From Eriocheir sinensis (lineage: Eukaryota; Arthropoda; Malacostraca; Decapoda; Varunidae): a stretch of 64,000 bases of DNA. How positions within the stretch are numbered: position 1 is the first letter of the stretch; the number at the start of each line of letters is the position of its first letter. Position numbers and translations under genes: made by a program. The stretch is taken from positions 163,501 through 227,500 of the forward strand of contig NW_026111652.1 of NCBI RefSeq assembly GCF_024679095.1, written 5' to 3'. A model generated the notes under the pieces. It did no database searches and had not been told where the DNA came from. It saw only the letters and a program-made list of their open reading frames with translations. Below, one piece after another: positions 39,261-49,838 of this stretch.

Positions 39261-39445
39261 CATCACTTAACTAAAAAGGCTATTGTGTTATCTCACCTTA
39301 CTACAATCAACTTGTGAAAGCAGGCAACGGTACACCGGACCTCACGTGAGATAACAGTTCGCGCCTTAAAATTATTAAATATTAACACATAACACAAACC
39401 ACTTAAAGTTGGTAACAAGAAAGGCTAACACTGGCAACGTTGCTA

Positions 39446-39836
39446 GATAGTAAAGATGTCCAAGAGTAGAATCCTAAATTAGCCTAACAAGAAAATAACC
39501 TTTCCTAACTTTATCTAACCTAACCGAAAAAGTAGACCAAAAGTGGGATGGCAGGATGGAGTAGAGTATATGAGGAAATTTCCCCAGATAGTCAAAAATG
39601 CCGGAGAGTAGAATCCTAAATTAGTCTAACGGAGGCAATACCTATCCTAACCCTACCTAATCTAACCAAAAATGTAGACCAAAAGTGAGATGGCAGGATG
39701 GAGTAGAGTATATGATAGTAAAAATGCCCAAGAGTAGAATCTTAAATTAGTCTAACGGAGGAAATACCTATCCTAACCCTTTCTAACCTAACCAAAAAGA
39801 AGTAGACCGAAAGTGAGATGGCAAGATGGAGCAGAG
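39446..39836. repeat. Three-copy tandem repeat of about 122-141 bp
   Basis: Copies start near 39,446, 39,587 and 39,714, each with GATAGT, AGAGTAGAATC, TAAATTAG, a CCTAACC-rich middle and AGATGGCA/GGATGGCA-GGATGGAG near the end. Short CTAACCTAACC stretches resemble arthropod telomere units but are not an array. Confidence 0.85.
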
Positions 39837-40368
39837 GGATACATGAGAGACTGATGCCAGGCGGAAGACGAGTGCCGGGTGACGCGGAAAAGAGTGGCTT
39901 GGGAGTGGCTTGTTTGTGGCCACCTCTTGGCTTAGTGCTGATTAAGTCCTTACAGGTGGAGACAGGTTGCCAAAATGAAATGAATCTTCCAATGCATAAA
40001 AAACTAATGCAAATTGAAGTACACGTTTAGAAGTTAAGTATTTATTTATTGTATTTATTATTCATTAGGGTGGTGGGGCCTGATGTGGGGCGAAGAGGAG
40101 GGGGCAGGGGGGGGGGTGAAGCGACATGCCAGTCACGTACGCGCTGCCTCACGGGCCAAGCACAGGTCTCCGGAGCAAAGTCCATCCAGCTGCGAGCAGG
40201 GCCGTGTGATGCAGGAAAGCTGCTGTTGTTTTTTGTACATATTTTTTCCCTTCCCATCTCCACGCATACTCGTGATTTGTTTTATATGATAGTGAGTAAA
40301 TTGTGATTATTTTTTTTTATTTTATGGTAAAGAGATTAACTTAATTCTACAGTAAATCAAGTGAAAGG
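39837..40368. other. Unassigned sequence with a G-rich tract
   Basis: No gene. The plus strand from 40,068 to 40,118 is G-rich (GGGTGGTGGGGCC, GAGGGGGCAGGGGGGGGGG), a candidate G-quadruplex. Confidence 0.4.
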
Positions 40369-40830
40369 TTTTTATTTTTACATTAAAGGAAGCAGCTCCA
40401 AGGCAAAAAAAAAAAAAAAATCAAGCAGAAAAAAAATAGCCCGCTAGTCAATGCCCCACAAAAGTGTATGGAAGAGTGGCCAAAAGGGAGGTCAATTTCG
40501 AGTGGAGAGGTTTCTTGATACTCTCCTCTTGAAAGAGGTCAAGTCGTAGGCAGGAGGAAATACAGACGAAGGAAGACTATTACAGAGTTTACCAGTGTAA
40601 GGGATGAAAGAATGATAATGCTGGTTATCTTTGCATAAGGGATTTGGAGAGTAGAGGGATGAGCTAGAGTAGAAAGTCGAGTGCAGCGGTGCCGCGGGAG
40701 GGGGGGAGGCATGCAGTAAGCAAGTTCAGAAGAGCAGTCAGCATGAAATATCGATAGATGATAAAAAGAGAGGCAACATGGCGGAGGAATTTAAGAAACA
40801 AAAGACTGTTAGTAAGAGGAGGGAGTTGAA
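40369..40830 (-). mobile_element. 5'-truncated sister copy of LINE 2
   Basis: From the T-rich tail at 40,369 the sequence follows 33,887-34,335 closely, including CTCCTCTTGAAAGAG, GTCAAGTCGTAGGCA, GGAAATACAGA and GAAAGTCGAGTGCAGCGG. It stops matching at about 40,830. Only the 3' UTR and the last codons of ORF2 remain, the usual result of incomplete reverse transcription. No clear target duplication was seen. Confidence 0.88.
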
Positions 40831-41244
40831 GAGTCTTATTCTGTGGTAATAAGATCTTATTTTTATTCTAGGGTGGAGTGATTATCTCTAGTTTCTGGAA
40901 AAGAGAGGCTGCTGTGATCAAACAAGAGCGAGAGTAACTAAAACTATGGTTGAAAATGTTTATACCACGTTTGATTATCGCTGCTTTTTACGGTAACTAT
41001 CAAATCAAGTATGGAAAAAACAGTAAGGATTCTCCGACAAAGTTTTCTTGATTACCTCGGCCATTTGAAACTTGGTGCAAAGTGCGTCAGAGATGAGGTA
41101 GAGAGTTTTTGTGGAAAGATTTGCGAGCGCATGGACTTCAAACGCTAAATTTCAGTTACAAAATTATAATACAAAATGCACATCATAAAAAAGTTGATAA
41201 TGTTAGTACGATGTTAGAATTAATGGAACTACTAAAATTACCAC
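40831..41244. other. Unassigned sequence
   Basis: No gene, repeat or signal recognised. Confidence 0.4.
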
Positions 41245-41245
41245 A

Positions 41246-41301
<56 letters not shown>

Positions 41302-41312
41302 AACTACTACTA
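41245..41312. repeat. (ACT)n trinucleotide microsatellite
   Basis: About 22 ACT/CTA units. Confidence 0.96.
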
Positions 41313-41357
41313 TAACCAACGCAACAACAACTGTAATAATTCGTAACATCGACGATG

Positions 41358-41374
41358 ATAATAATAATAATTAC

Positions 41375-41424
<50 letters not shown>
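41358..41424. repeat. (AAT)n trinucleotide microsatellite
   Basis: About 20 AAT units, with one TTAC interruption near 41,371. Confidence 0.95.
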
Positions 41425-41426
<2 letters not shown>

Positions 41427-41744
41427 GTAATAACAACAACAATCGTATAAAAGACATTTCTAAACACGACTTGGGTACATTTCTTTGCATATCATTTTAT
41501 TTTCACCTTTATAATAATCTCCATCAACACTTCCTCACCACGACAGACAAAGGACGGCAAGCAGCACTCACAGATAACGGGAGCACCGCTGATTGGCACC
41601 AAGAGCCAGCAACAGCACCCAACACACTATCTCTCTGAGCGACCTAACCCAACAGTCTTCTCCGCGATGGTCAGGTTTTCCACTCGACACCTCATACAAA
41701 AGAAATTCCCTGTGCTGTGTAACTTCCTCAAAAACCTCTCACCT
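41425..41744. other. Unassigned sequence
   Basis: Balanced composition; no gene or repeat recognised. Confidence 0.4.
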
Positions 41745-42150
<406 letters not shown>

Positions 42151-42310
42151 TTTGTGCTTGTGTTTGGTTTTGGAAGCTTATCAACTCGTGTGGAGGTCAT
42201 TAAAGTGTGTGGCAGATTACACGAATAACAATATCAATAACAATAACGGTGAACATGATGATGATAAGGAATATAATAAAAGATAAAAGCAACATCAACA
42301 ATAAAGCCTA
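42151..42310. other. Short unassigned spacer
   Basis: AT-rich with AACAATAACGGTGAACATGA-type words; no gene. Confidence 0.4.
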
Positions 42311-43725
42311 ACCATTATATTCTCCCGTATTTTAAACCATTATATTCTCCCGTATTTTAAACCATTATATTCTCACGTATTTTAAACCATTATATTCTCC
42401 CGTATTTTAAACCATTATATTCTCCCGTATTTTAAACGATTATATTCTCCCGTATTTTAAACCATTATATTCTCCCGTATTTTAAACCATTATATTTTCC
42501 CGTATTTTAAACCATTATACTCTCCCGTATTTTAAACCATTATATTCTCCCGTATTTTAAACCATTATATTCTCCCGTATTTTAAACCATTATATTCTCC
42601 CGTATTTTAAACCATTATATTCTCCCGTATTTTAAACCATTATATTCTCCCGTATTTCAAACCATTATATTCTCCCGTATTTTAAACCATTATATTCTCC
42701 AGTATTTTAAACCATTATATTCTCCCGTATTTTAAACCATTATATTCTCCCGTATTTTAAACCATTATATTCTCCCGTATTTTAAACCATTATATTCTCC
42801 CGTATTTTAAACCATTATATTCTCCCGTATTTTAAACCATTATATTCTCCCGTATTTTAAACCATTATATTCTCCTGTATTTTAAACCATTATATTCTCC
42901 CGTATTTTAAACCATTATATTCTCCCGTATTTTAAACCATTATATTCTCCGTATTTTAAACCATTATATTCTCCCGTATTTTAAACCATTATATTCTCCC
43001 GTATTTCAAACCATTATATTCTCCCGTATTTTAAACCATTATATTCTCCCGTATTTCAAACCATTATATTCTCCCGTATTTTAAACCATTATATTCTCCC
43101 GTATTTTAAACCATTATATTCTCCCGTATTTCAAACCATTATATTCACCCGTATTTTAAACCATTATATTCTCCCGTATTTTAAACCATTATATTCTCCC
43201 GTATTTTAAACCATTATATTCTCCCGTATTTTAAACCATTATATTCTCCCGTATTTTAAACTCTTATATTCTCCCGTATTTTAAACCATTATATTCTCCC
43301 GTATTTCAAACCATTATATTCTTCCGTATTTTAAACTCTTTTACTCTCCCGTATTTTAAACCATAATATTCTCCCGTATTTTAAACCATTATATTCTCCC
43401 GTATTTCAAACCACTATATTCTTCTGTATTTTAAACCATTATATTCTCCCGTATTTCAAACCACTATATTCTTCTGTATTTTAAACCATTATATTCTCCC
43501 GTATTTCAAACCATTATATTCTCCCGTATTTTAAACCATTATATTCTCCCGTATTTTAAACCATTATATTCTCCCGTATTTTAAACCAATATATTCTCCC
43601 GTATTCTAAACTGTTATATTCTCCCGTATTTTAAACCATTATATTTTCCCGTATTTCAAACCATTATATTCTCCCGTATTCTAAACTGTTATATTCTCCT
43701 GTATTTTAATCCATTATATTCTCCC
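42311..43725 (+). repeat. 25-bp minisatellite, about 56 copies
   Basis: Near-identical head-to-tail units ACCATTATATTCTCCCGTAT followed by TTTAA. Variants include C for T (ATTTCAAACC) and CTGTTAT units concentrated toward the right end. The array is contiguous, with no spacers. Confidence 0.98.
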
Positions 43726-44040
43726 TTTTCTCTTTCTTTAATACGTACAAACTAAGGTAAATATCAATCAACAAAGAGAGGCCAAGTTCATCATCTCTTC
43801 TCTCGTGTTCCTTTTCTTTTCCTTCGTTATTATATACAAACAAATAAGACAAACAACAATCAACAAAGACACGAAATCACTACCTTACATTGAGATCGTC
43901 GTCGTTGCTGTTACTTTGTTATTTAGGTGCAAATACAACAAGAGTTAACTCGGTTTCGGAGTCTATGTACAGTTAGTAATATAAGGGTTAGTTTTTTACG
44001 TCTAATTCTACGGTGTTTCCCTGTTAGTTTCATTACTGGG
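43726..44040. other. Unassigned spacer
   Basis: No gene or repeat recognised. It is read through by the long artefactual minus ORF of the neighbouring array, which ends at 43,923. Confidence 0.4.
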
Positions 44041-47000
44041 GACGAGGTAAGGAAGGAAGGAAGGAAGGAGGGAGGGAGGGAGGGAAGAGAAGGAAGGGGA
44101 GGGAAAGGAGAAGTGGGGAGGGAAAGGGAAAAGAGATAAGATAAAGGGAAAAGAAAGGAGAAAGTAGAGAGAAAGGGAGAGAAAAAGGGAAGGGGTGAAG
44201 GAGAGGGAATTGGAGTGAAAGAGAAGGGAAGGGGAGGAGGGAGAGAAATGGGAAGTGGAGAGAGAGAGCGAGAAAGGAGAGAGGGAAAGGGGGAAGAAAG
44301 GGAAGGGAAAGTGGAGGAAAAGGGGGAAGAGATGCGGTAAAGGAGAGAAAGGGGAGAGAAAGGGAGGGGAAAGGAAGAAGAAGTGAGGGAAGGGAGAGGA
44401 AAGGGGAGAGAAAGTGAAGGGAAAGGGAGAAGGGTGAGGGAAAGGAGAGGAAAGGGAGAGAAAAGGAAGGGAAAGGGGGAAGAGGTGAGGGAAGGGAGAG
44501 GAAAGGGAGAGAAAGGGAGGGAAAGGGGAAGAGGTAAGGGAAAGGAGAGGAAAGGGAGAGAAAAGGAAGGGAAAGGGGGAAGAGGTGAGGGAAGGGAGAG
44601 GAAAGGGAGAGAAAAGGAAGGGAAAGGGGGAAGAGGTGAGGGAAAGGAGAGGAAAGGGAGAGAAAAGGAAGGGAAAGGCGGAAGAGGTGAGGGAAGGGAG
44701 AGGAAAGGGAGAGAAAAGGAAGGGAAAGGCGGAAGAGGTGAGGGAAGGGAGAGGAAAGGGAGAGAAAAGGAAGGGAAAGGGAGAAGAGGTGAGGGAAAGG
44801 AGAGGAAAGGGAGAGAAAAGGAAGGAAAGGGAAAGAGGTGAGGGAAGGAGAGGAAAGGGAGAGAAAAGGAAGGAAAGGGAGAAGAGGTGAGGGAAAGGAG
44901 GAAAGGAGAGAAAAGGAAGGGAAAGGGAGAAGAGGTGAGGGAAAGGAGAGGAAAGGGGAGAGAAAGGGAGGGAAAGGGGGAAGAGGTGAGGGAAAGGAGA
45001 GGAAAGGGGAGAGAAAGGGAGGGAAAGGGAGAAGAGGTGAGGGAAAGGAGAGGAAAGGGAGAGAAAGGCAGGGAAAGGGGGAAGAGGTGAGGGAAAGGAG
45101 AGGAAAGGGGCAGAAAAGGCAGGGAAAGGGGGAAGAGGTGAGGGAAAGGAGAGGAAAGGGAGAGAAAAGGAAGGGAAAGGCGGAAGAGGTGAGGGAAAGG
45201 AGAGGAAAGGGAGAGAAAAGGAAGGGGAAAGGGGAAGAGGTGAGGGAAGGAGAGGAAAGGAGAGAAAAGGAAGGGAAAAGGGAAGAGGTGAGGGAAAGGA
45301 GAGGAAAGGAGAGAAAAGGAAGGGAAAGGGGAAGAGGTGAGGGAAGGAGAGGAAAGGGAGAGAAAAGGAAGGAAAGGGGAAGAGGTGAGGGAAAGGAGAG
45401 GAAAGGAGAGAAAAGGAAGGAAAGGGGAAGAGGTGAGGGAAAGGAGAGGAAAGGAGAGAAAAGGAAGGGAAAGGGGAAGAGGTGAGGGAAGGAGAGGAAA
45501 GGAGAGAAAGGAAGGGAAAGGGGAAGAGGTGAGGGAAAGGAGAGGAAAGGGAGAGAAAGGAGGGAAAGGGGAAGAGGAAAGGGGAAGAGGTGAGGAAAGG
45601 AGAGGAAAGGAGAGAAAAGGAAGGAAAGGAAAGGGAAGAGGTGAGGGAAAGGAGAGGGAAAGGAGAGAAAGGGAGGGAAAGGGAGAAGAGGTGAGGGAAA
45701 GGAGAGGAAAGGGGAGAGAAAGGGAGGGAAAGGGGGAAGAGGTGAGGGAAGGGAAAGGAAAGGGAGAGAAAAGGAAGGGAAAGGGGGAAGAGGTGAGGGA
45801 AGGGAGAGGAAAGGGAGAGAAAAGGAAGGAAAGGCGGAAGAGGTGAGGGAAGGGAGAAGAAAGGGGAGAGAGAAAATGAAGGGAAAGGGGGAAGAGGTGA
45901 GGGAAGGGAGAGGAAAGGGAGAGAAAGGGAGGGAAAGGGGAAGAGGTAAGGGAAAGAAGAGGAAAGGGGAGAGAAAGGGAGGGAAAGGGAGAAGAGGTAA
46001 GGGAAGGGAGTGAGAAAGGGAGGGAATGGGATAAGAGTTGCGGGAAGGGAGAGGAAAGGGAGAGAAAAGGAAGGGAAAGGGGGAAGAGGTGAGGTGTGAG
46101 GAAGGAGAGGAAAGGGAGAGAAAGGAAGGGAAAGGGGAAGAGGTAAGGGAAAGAAGAGGAAAGGGGAGAGAAAGGAAGGGAAAGGGGGAAGAGGTGAGGG
46201 AAAGGAGAGGAAAGGGAGAGAAAAGGAAGGGAAAGGGGGAAGAGGTGAGGGAAAGGAGAGGAAAGGGAGAGAAAAGGAAGGGAAAGGGGGAAGAGGTGAG
46301 GGAATGGAGAGGACAGGGGAGAGAAAAGGAAGGAAAGGGGAAGAGGTGAGGGAAGGAGAGGAAAGGAGAGAAAAGGAAGGGAAAGGGGAAGAGGTGAGGG
46401 AAGGAGAGGAAAGGAGTGAAAAGGAAGGAAAAGGGAGAAGAGGTGAGGGAAGGGAGAGGAAAGGGGAGAGAAAGGGAAGGGAAAGGGAGAAGAGGTGAGG
46501 GAAGGGAGAGGAAAGGGGAGAGAAAAGGAAGGGAAAGAGGGAAGAGGTGAGGGAAAGGAGAGGAAAGGGAGAGAAAAGGAAGGGAAAGGGGGAAGAGGTG
46601 AGGGAAGGGAGAGGAAAGGGAGAGAAAAGGAAGGGAAAGGGAGAAGAGGTGAGGGAAGGGAGAGGAAAGGGGAGAGAAAAGGAAGGGAAAGAGGGAAGAG
46701 GTGAGGGAAGGGAGAGGAAAGGGAGAGAAAAGGAAGGAAAGGAGGAAGAGAGGAAAGGGGAGAGAAATGGAAGGGAAAGGGGGAAGAGGTGAGGGAAGGG
46801 AGAGGAAAGGGAGAGAAAAGGGAAGGGAAAGGGAGAAGAGGTGAGGGACAGGAGAGGAAAGGAGAGAAAAGGAAGGAAAGGGGAAGAGGTGAGGGAAAGG
46901 GAGAGGAAAGGAGAGAAAAGGAAGGGAAAGGGGGAAGAGGTGAGGGAATGGAGAGGAAAGGGAGAGAAAAGGAAGGGAAAGGGGGAAGAGGTGAGGGAAA

Positions 47001-49639
47001 GGAGAGGAAAGGGAGATAAAAGGAAGGGAAAAGGGGAAGAGGTGAGGGAAAGGAGAGGAAAGGGAGAGAAAAGGAAGGGAAAGGGGGAAGAGGTGAGGGA
47101 AGGGAGAGGAAAGGGAGAGAAAAGGAAGGGAAAGGCGGAAGAGGTGAGGGAAAGGAGAGGAAAGGGGAGAGAAAGGGAGGGAAAGGGGAAGAGGTGAGGG
47201 AAAGGAGAGGAAAGGGAGAGAAAAGGAAGGGAAAGGGGGAAGAGGTGAGGGAAAGGAGAGGAAAGGGAGAGAAAAGGAAGGGAAAGAGGGAAGAGGTGAG
47301 GGAAAGGAGAGGAAAGGGAGAGAAAAGGAAGGGAAAGGGAGAAGAGGTGAGGGAAAGGAGAGGAAAGGGAGAGAAAAGGAAGGGAAAGGCGGAAGAGGTG
47401 AGGGAAAGGAGAGGAAAGGGAGAGAAAAGGAAGGGAAAGAGGGAACAGGTGAGGGAAAGGAGAGGAAAGGGAGAGAAAAGGAAGGGAAAGGGGGAAGAGG
47501 TGAGGGAAGGGAGAAGAAAGGGGAGAGAGAAAATGAAGGGAAAGGGGGAAGAGGTGAGGGAAAGGAGAGGAAAGGGAGAGAAAGGGAGGAAAGGGAAGAG
47601 GTAAGGGAAAGAAGAGGAAAGGGGAGAGAAAGGAGGGAAAGGAGAAGAGGTGAGGGAAGGAGAGGAAAGGGGAGAGAAAGGGAAGGAAAGGCGGAAGAGG
47701 TGAGGGAAAGGAGAGGAAAGGGAGAGAAAAGGAAGGGAAAGGGGGAAGAGGTGAGGGAATGGAGAGGAAAGGGAGAGAAAAGGAAGGGAAAGGCGGAAGA
47801 GGTGAGGGAAAGGAGAGGAAAGGGAGAGAAAAGGAAGGGAAAGGGGGAAGAGGTGAGGGAAAGGAGAGGAAAGGGAGAGAAAAGGAAGGGAAAGGGGGAA
47901 GAGGTGAGGGAAAGGAGAGGAAAGGGAGAGAAAAGGAAGGAAAAGACAGAAGAGGTGAGGGAAGGGAGAGGAAAGGGAGAGAAAAGGAAGGGAAAGGGGG
48001 AAGAGGTGAGGGAATGGAGAGGAAAGGGAGAGAAAAGGAAGGGAAAGGGGGAAGAGGTGAGGGAAAGGAGAGGAAAGGGGAGAGAAAGGGAGGGAAAGGG
48101 GAAGAGGTGAGGGAAAGGAGAGAGAAAGGGAGGGAAAGGGAGAAGAGTTGAGGGAAGGGAGAGGAAAGGGAGAGAAAAGGAAGGGAAAGGGGGAAGAGGT
48201 GAGGGAAGGGAGAGGAAAGGGGAGAGAAAGGGAAGGGAAAGGGAGAAGAGGTGAGGTAAAGGAGAGGAAAGGGAGAGAAAAGGAAGGGAAAGGGGGAAGA
48301 GGTGAGGGAAGGGAGAGGAAAGGGAGAGAAAAGGAAGGACAAAGGGGAAGAGGTGAGGGAAGGAGAGGAAAGGGAGAGAAAGGAAGGGAAAGAGGGAAGA
48401 GGTGGAGGAAGGAGAGGAAAGGGGAGAGAGAAAGGGAAGGGGAAGGAGAGGAAAGGGGAGAGAAAAGGAAGGGAAAGGGGGAAGAGGTGAGGGAAGGGAG
48501 AGGAAAGGGGAGAGAAAGGGAAGGGAAAGGGAGAAGAGGGGAGGAAAGGAGAGGAAAGGGGAGAAAAGGAAGGGAACAGGAGAAGAGGTGAGGGAAGGGA
48601 GAGGAAAGGGAGAGAAAAGGAAGGAAAAGGGAGAAGAGGTGAGGGAAGGGAGAGGAAAGGGGAGAGAAAAGGAAGGGAAAGAGGGAAGAGGTGAGGGAAA
48701 GGAGAGGAAAGGGAGAGAAAAGGAAGGAAAAGGGGGAAGAGGTGAGGGAAGGGAGAGGAAAGGGAGAGAAAAGGAAGGGAAAGAGGGAAGAGGTGAGGTA
48801 AAGGAGAGGAAAGGGAGAGAAAAGGAAGGGAAAGGCGGAAGAGGTGAGGGAAAGGAGAGGAAAGGGAGAGAAAAGGAAGGGAAAGGCGGAAGAGGTGAGG
48901 GAAAGGAGAGGAAAGGGAGAGAAAAGGAAGGGAAAGAGGGAAGAGGTGAGGGAAGGGAGAGGAAAGGGGAGAGAAAGGGAAGGGAAAGGGAGAAGAGGTG
49001 AGGGAAAGGAGAGGAAAGGGAGAGAAAAGGAAGGGAAAGGCGGAAGAGGTGAGGGAAGGGAGAGGAAAGGGGAGAGAAAGGGAAGGGAAAGGGAGAAGAG
49101 GTGAGGGAAAGGAGAGGAAAGGGAGAGAAAAGGAAGGGAAAGAGGGAAGAGGTGAGGGAAAGGAGAGAAAAGGGAGAGAAAAGGAAGGGAAAGGCGGAAG
49201 AGGTGAGGGGAAGGAGAAGAAAGGGAGAGAAAAGGAAGGGAAAGGGGGAAGAGGTGAGGGGAAGGAGAAGAAAGGGAGAGAAAAGGAAGGGAAAGGGGGA
49301 AGAGGTGAGGGAAGGGAGAGGAAAGGGAGAGAAAAGGAAGGGAAAGGCGGAAGAGGTGAGGGAAAGGAGAGGAAAGGGAGAGAAAAGGAAGGGAAAGGCG
49401 GAAGAGGTGAGGGAAGGGAGAGGAAAGGGAGAGAAAAGGAAGGGAAAGGGAGAAGAGGTGAGGGAAGGGAGAGGAAAGGGAGAGAAAAGGAAGGGAAAGG
49501 CGGAAGAGGTGAGGGAAAGGAGAGGAAAGGGAGAGAAAAGGAAGGGAAAGGCGGAAGAGGTGAGGGAAGGGAGAGGAAAGGGAGAGAAAAGGAAGGGAAA
49601 GGCGGAAGAGGTGAGGGAAGGGAGAGGAAAGGGAGAGAA
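44041..49639. repeat. 51-bp homopurine minisatellite, about 5.6 kb
   Basis: About 110 units; the plus strand is almost only A and G. A unit contains GAAGAGGTGAGGGAAAGGAG, then AGGAAAGGGAGAGAAAAGGA, then AGGGAAAGGCG. GAGGTGAGG words at 48,841 and 48,892 show the 51-bp period. A unit of 17 codons without stops on the pyrimidine strand makes all three minus frames open for 1,875-1,969 codons; these Ser/Phe/Pro/Leu-rich texts are not proteins. The array left edge is a (GGAA)n/(GGGA)n run at 44,050-44,090. It resumes briefly at about 55,100 after the CR1 element. Confidence 0.97.
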
Positions 49640-49671
49640 AACATGGAAACATGGAAACATGGAAACATGGA
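49640..49671 (-). repeat. CR1 3'-terminal 8-bp repeat
   Basis: About four ACATGGAA units on the plus strand (CATGTTTC on the element strand) exactly at the element/array boundary. CR1 elements of birds end in an 8-bp repeat of different sequence. Confidence 0.8.
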
Positions 49672-49754
49672 GACGCAGGCAACAGAAAGCCTATTGGCTC
49701 ATTACGAGGTTGCCCGCTTTGGTGATTTAATCTGCTCGACAGCCTGGGGCCTGG

Positions 49755-49838
49755 GGAGCAGATGAAAGCACCTCGACATTGAGGAGCAGATGAAAGCGCC
49801 TCGATATTGAGGAGCAGATGAAAGCAACTCAATATTCA
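49755..49838 (-). repeat. 28-bp repeats in the LINE 3 3' UTR
   Basis: GGAGCAGATGAAAGC recurs at 49,755, 49,783 and 49,811. Confidence 0.92.

Noticed and set aside
38713..39261. 182-codon minus ORF
   Set aside because: No recognisable motif, Arg/Val/His-rich text and an overlap with the LTR-like segment; not called as a gene.
39446..39836. Telomere-derived repeat
   Set aside because: CTAACCTAACC words are too short and sit inside a unique 122-141-bp unit.
40369..40830. Target duplication around the truncated LINE 2 copy
   Set aside because: AAGTGAAAGG on the left and AGTTGAAGAG on the right are similar but not the same, so no duplication is claimed.
42311..43725. CRISPR array
   Set aside because: 25-bp units are contiguous with no unique spacers and the genome is eukaryotic; it is a minisatellite.
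43923..49832. Open minus-strand frames of 1,875-1,969 codons
   Set aside because: All three minus frames are open because a 51-bp (17-codon) homopyrimidine unit has no stops. The texts are frame-shifted versions of one another with no domain, and overlap the CR1 3' end.
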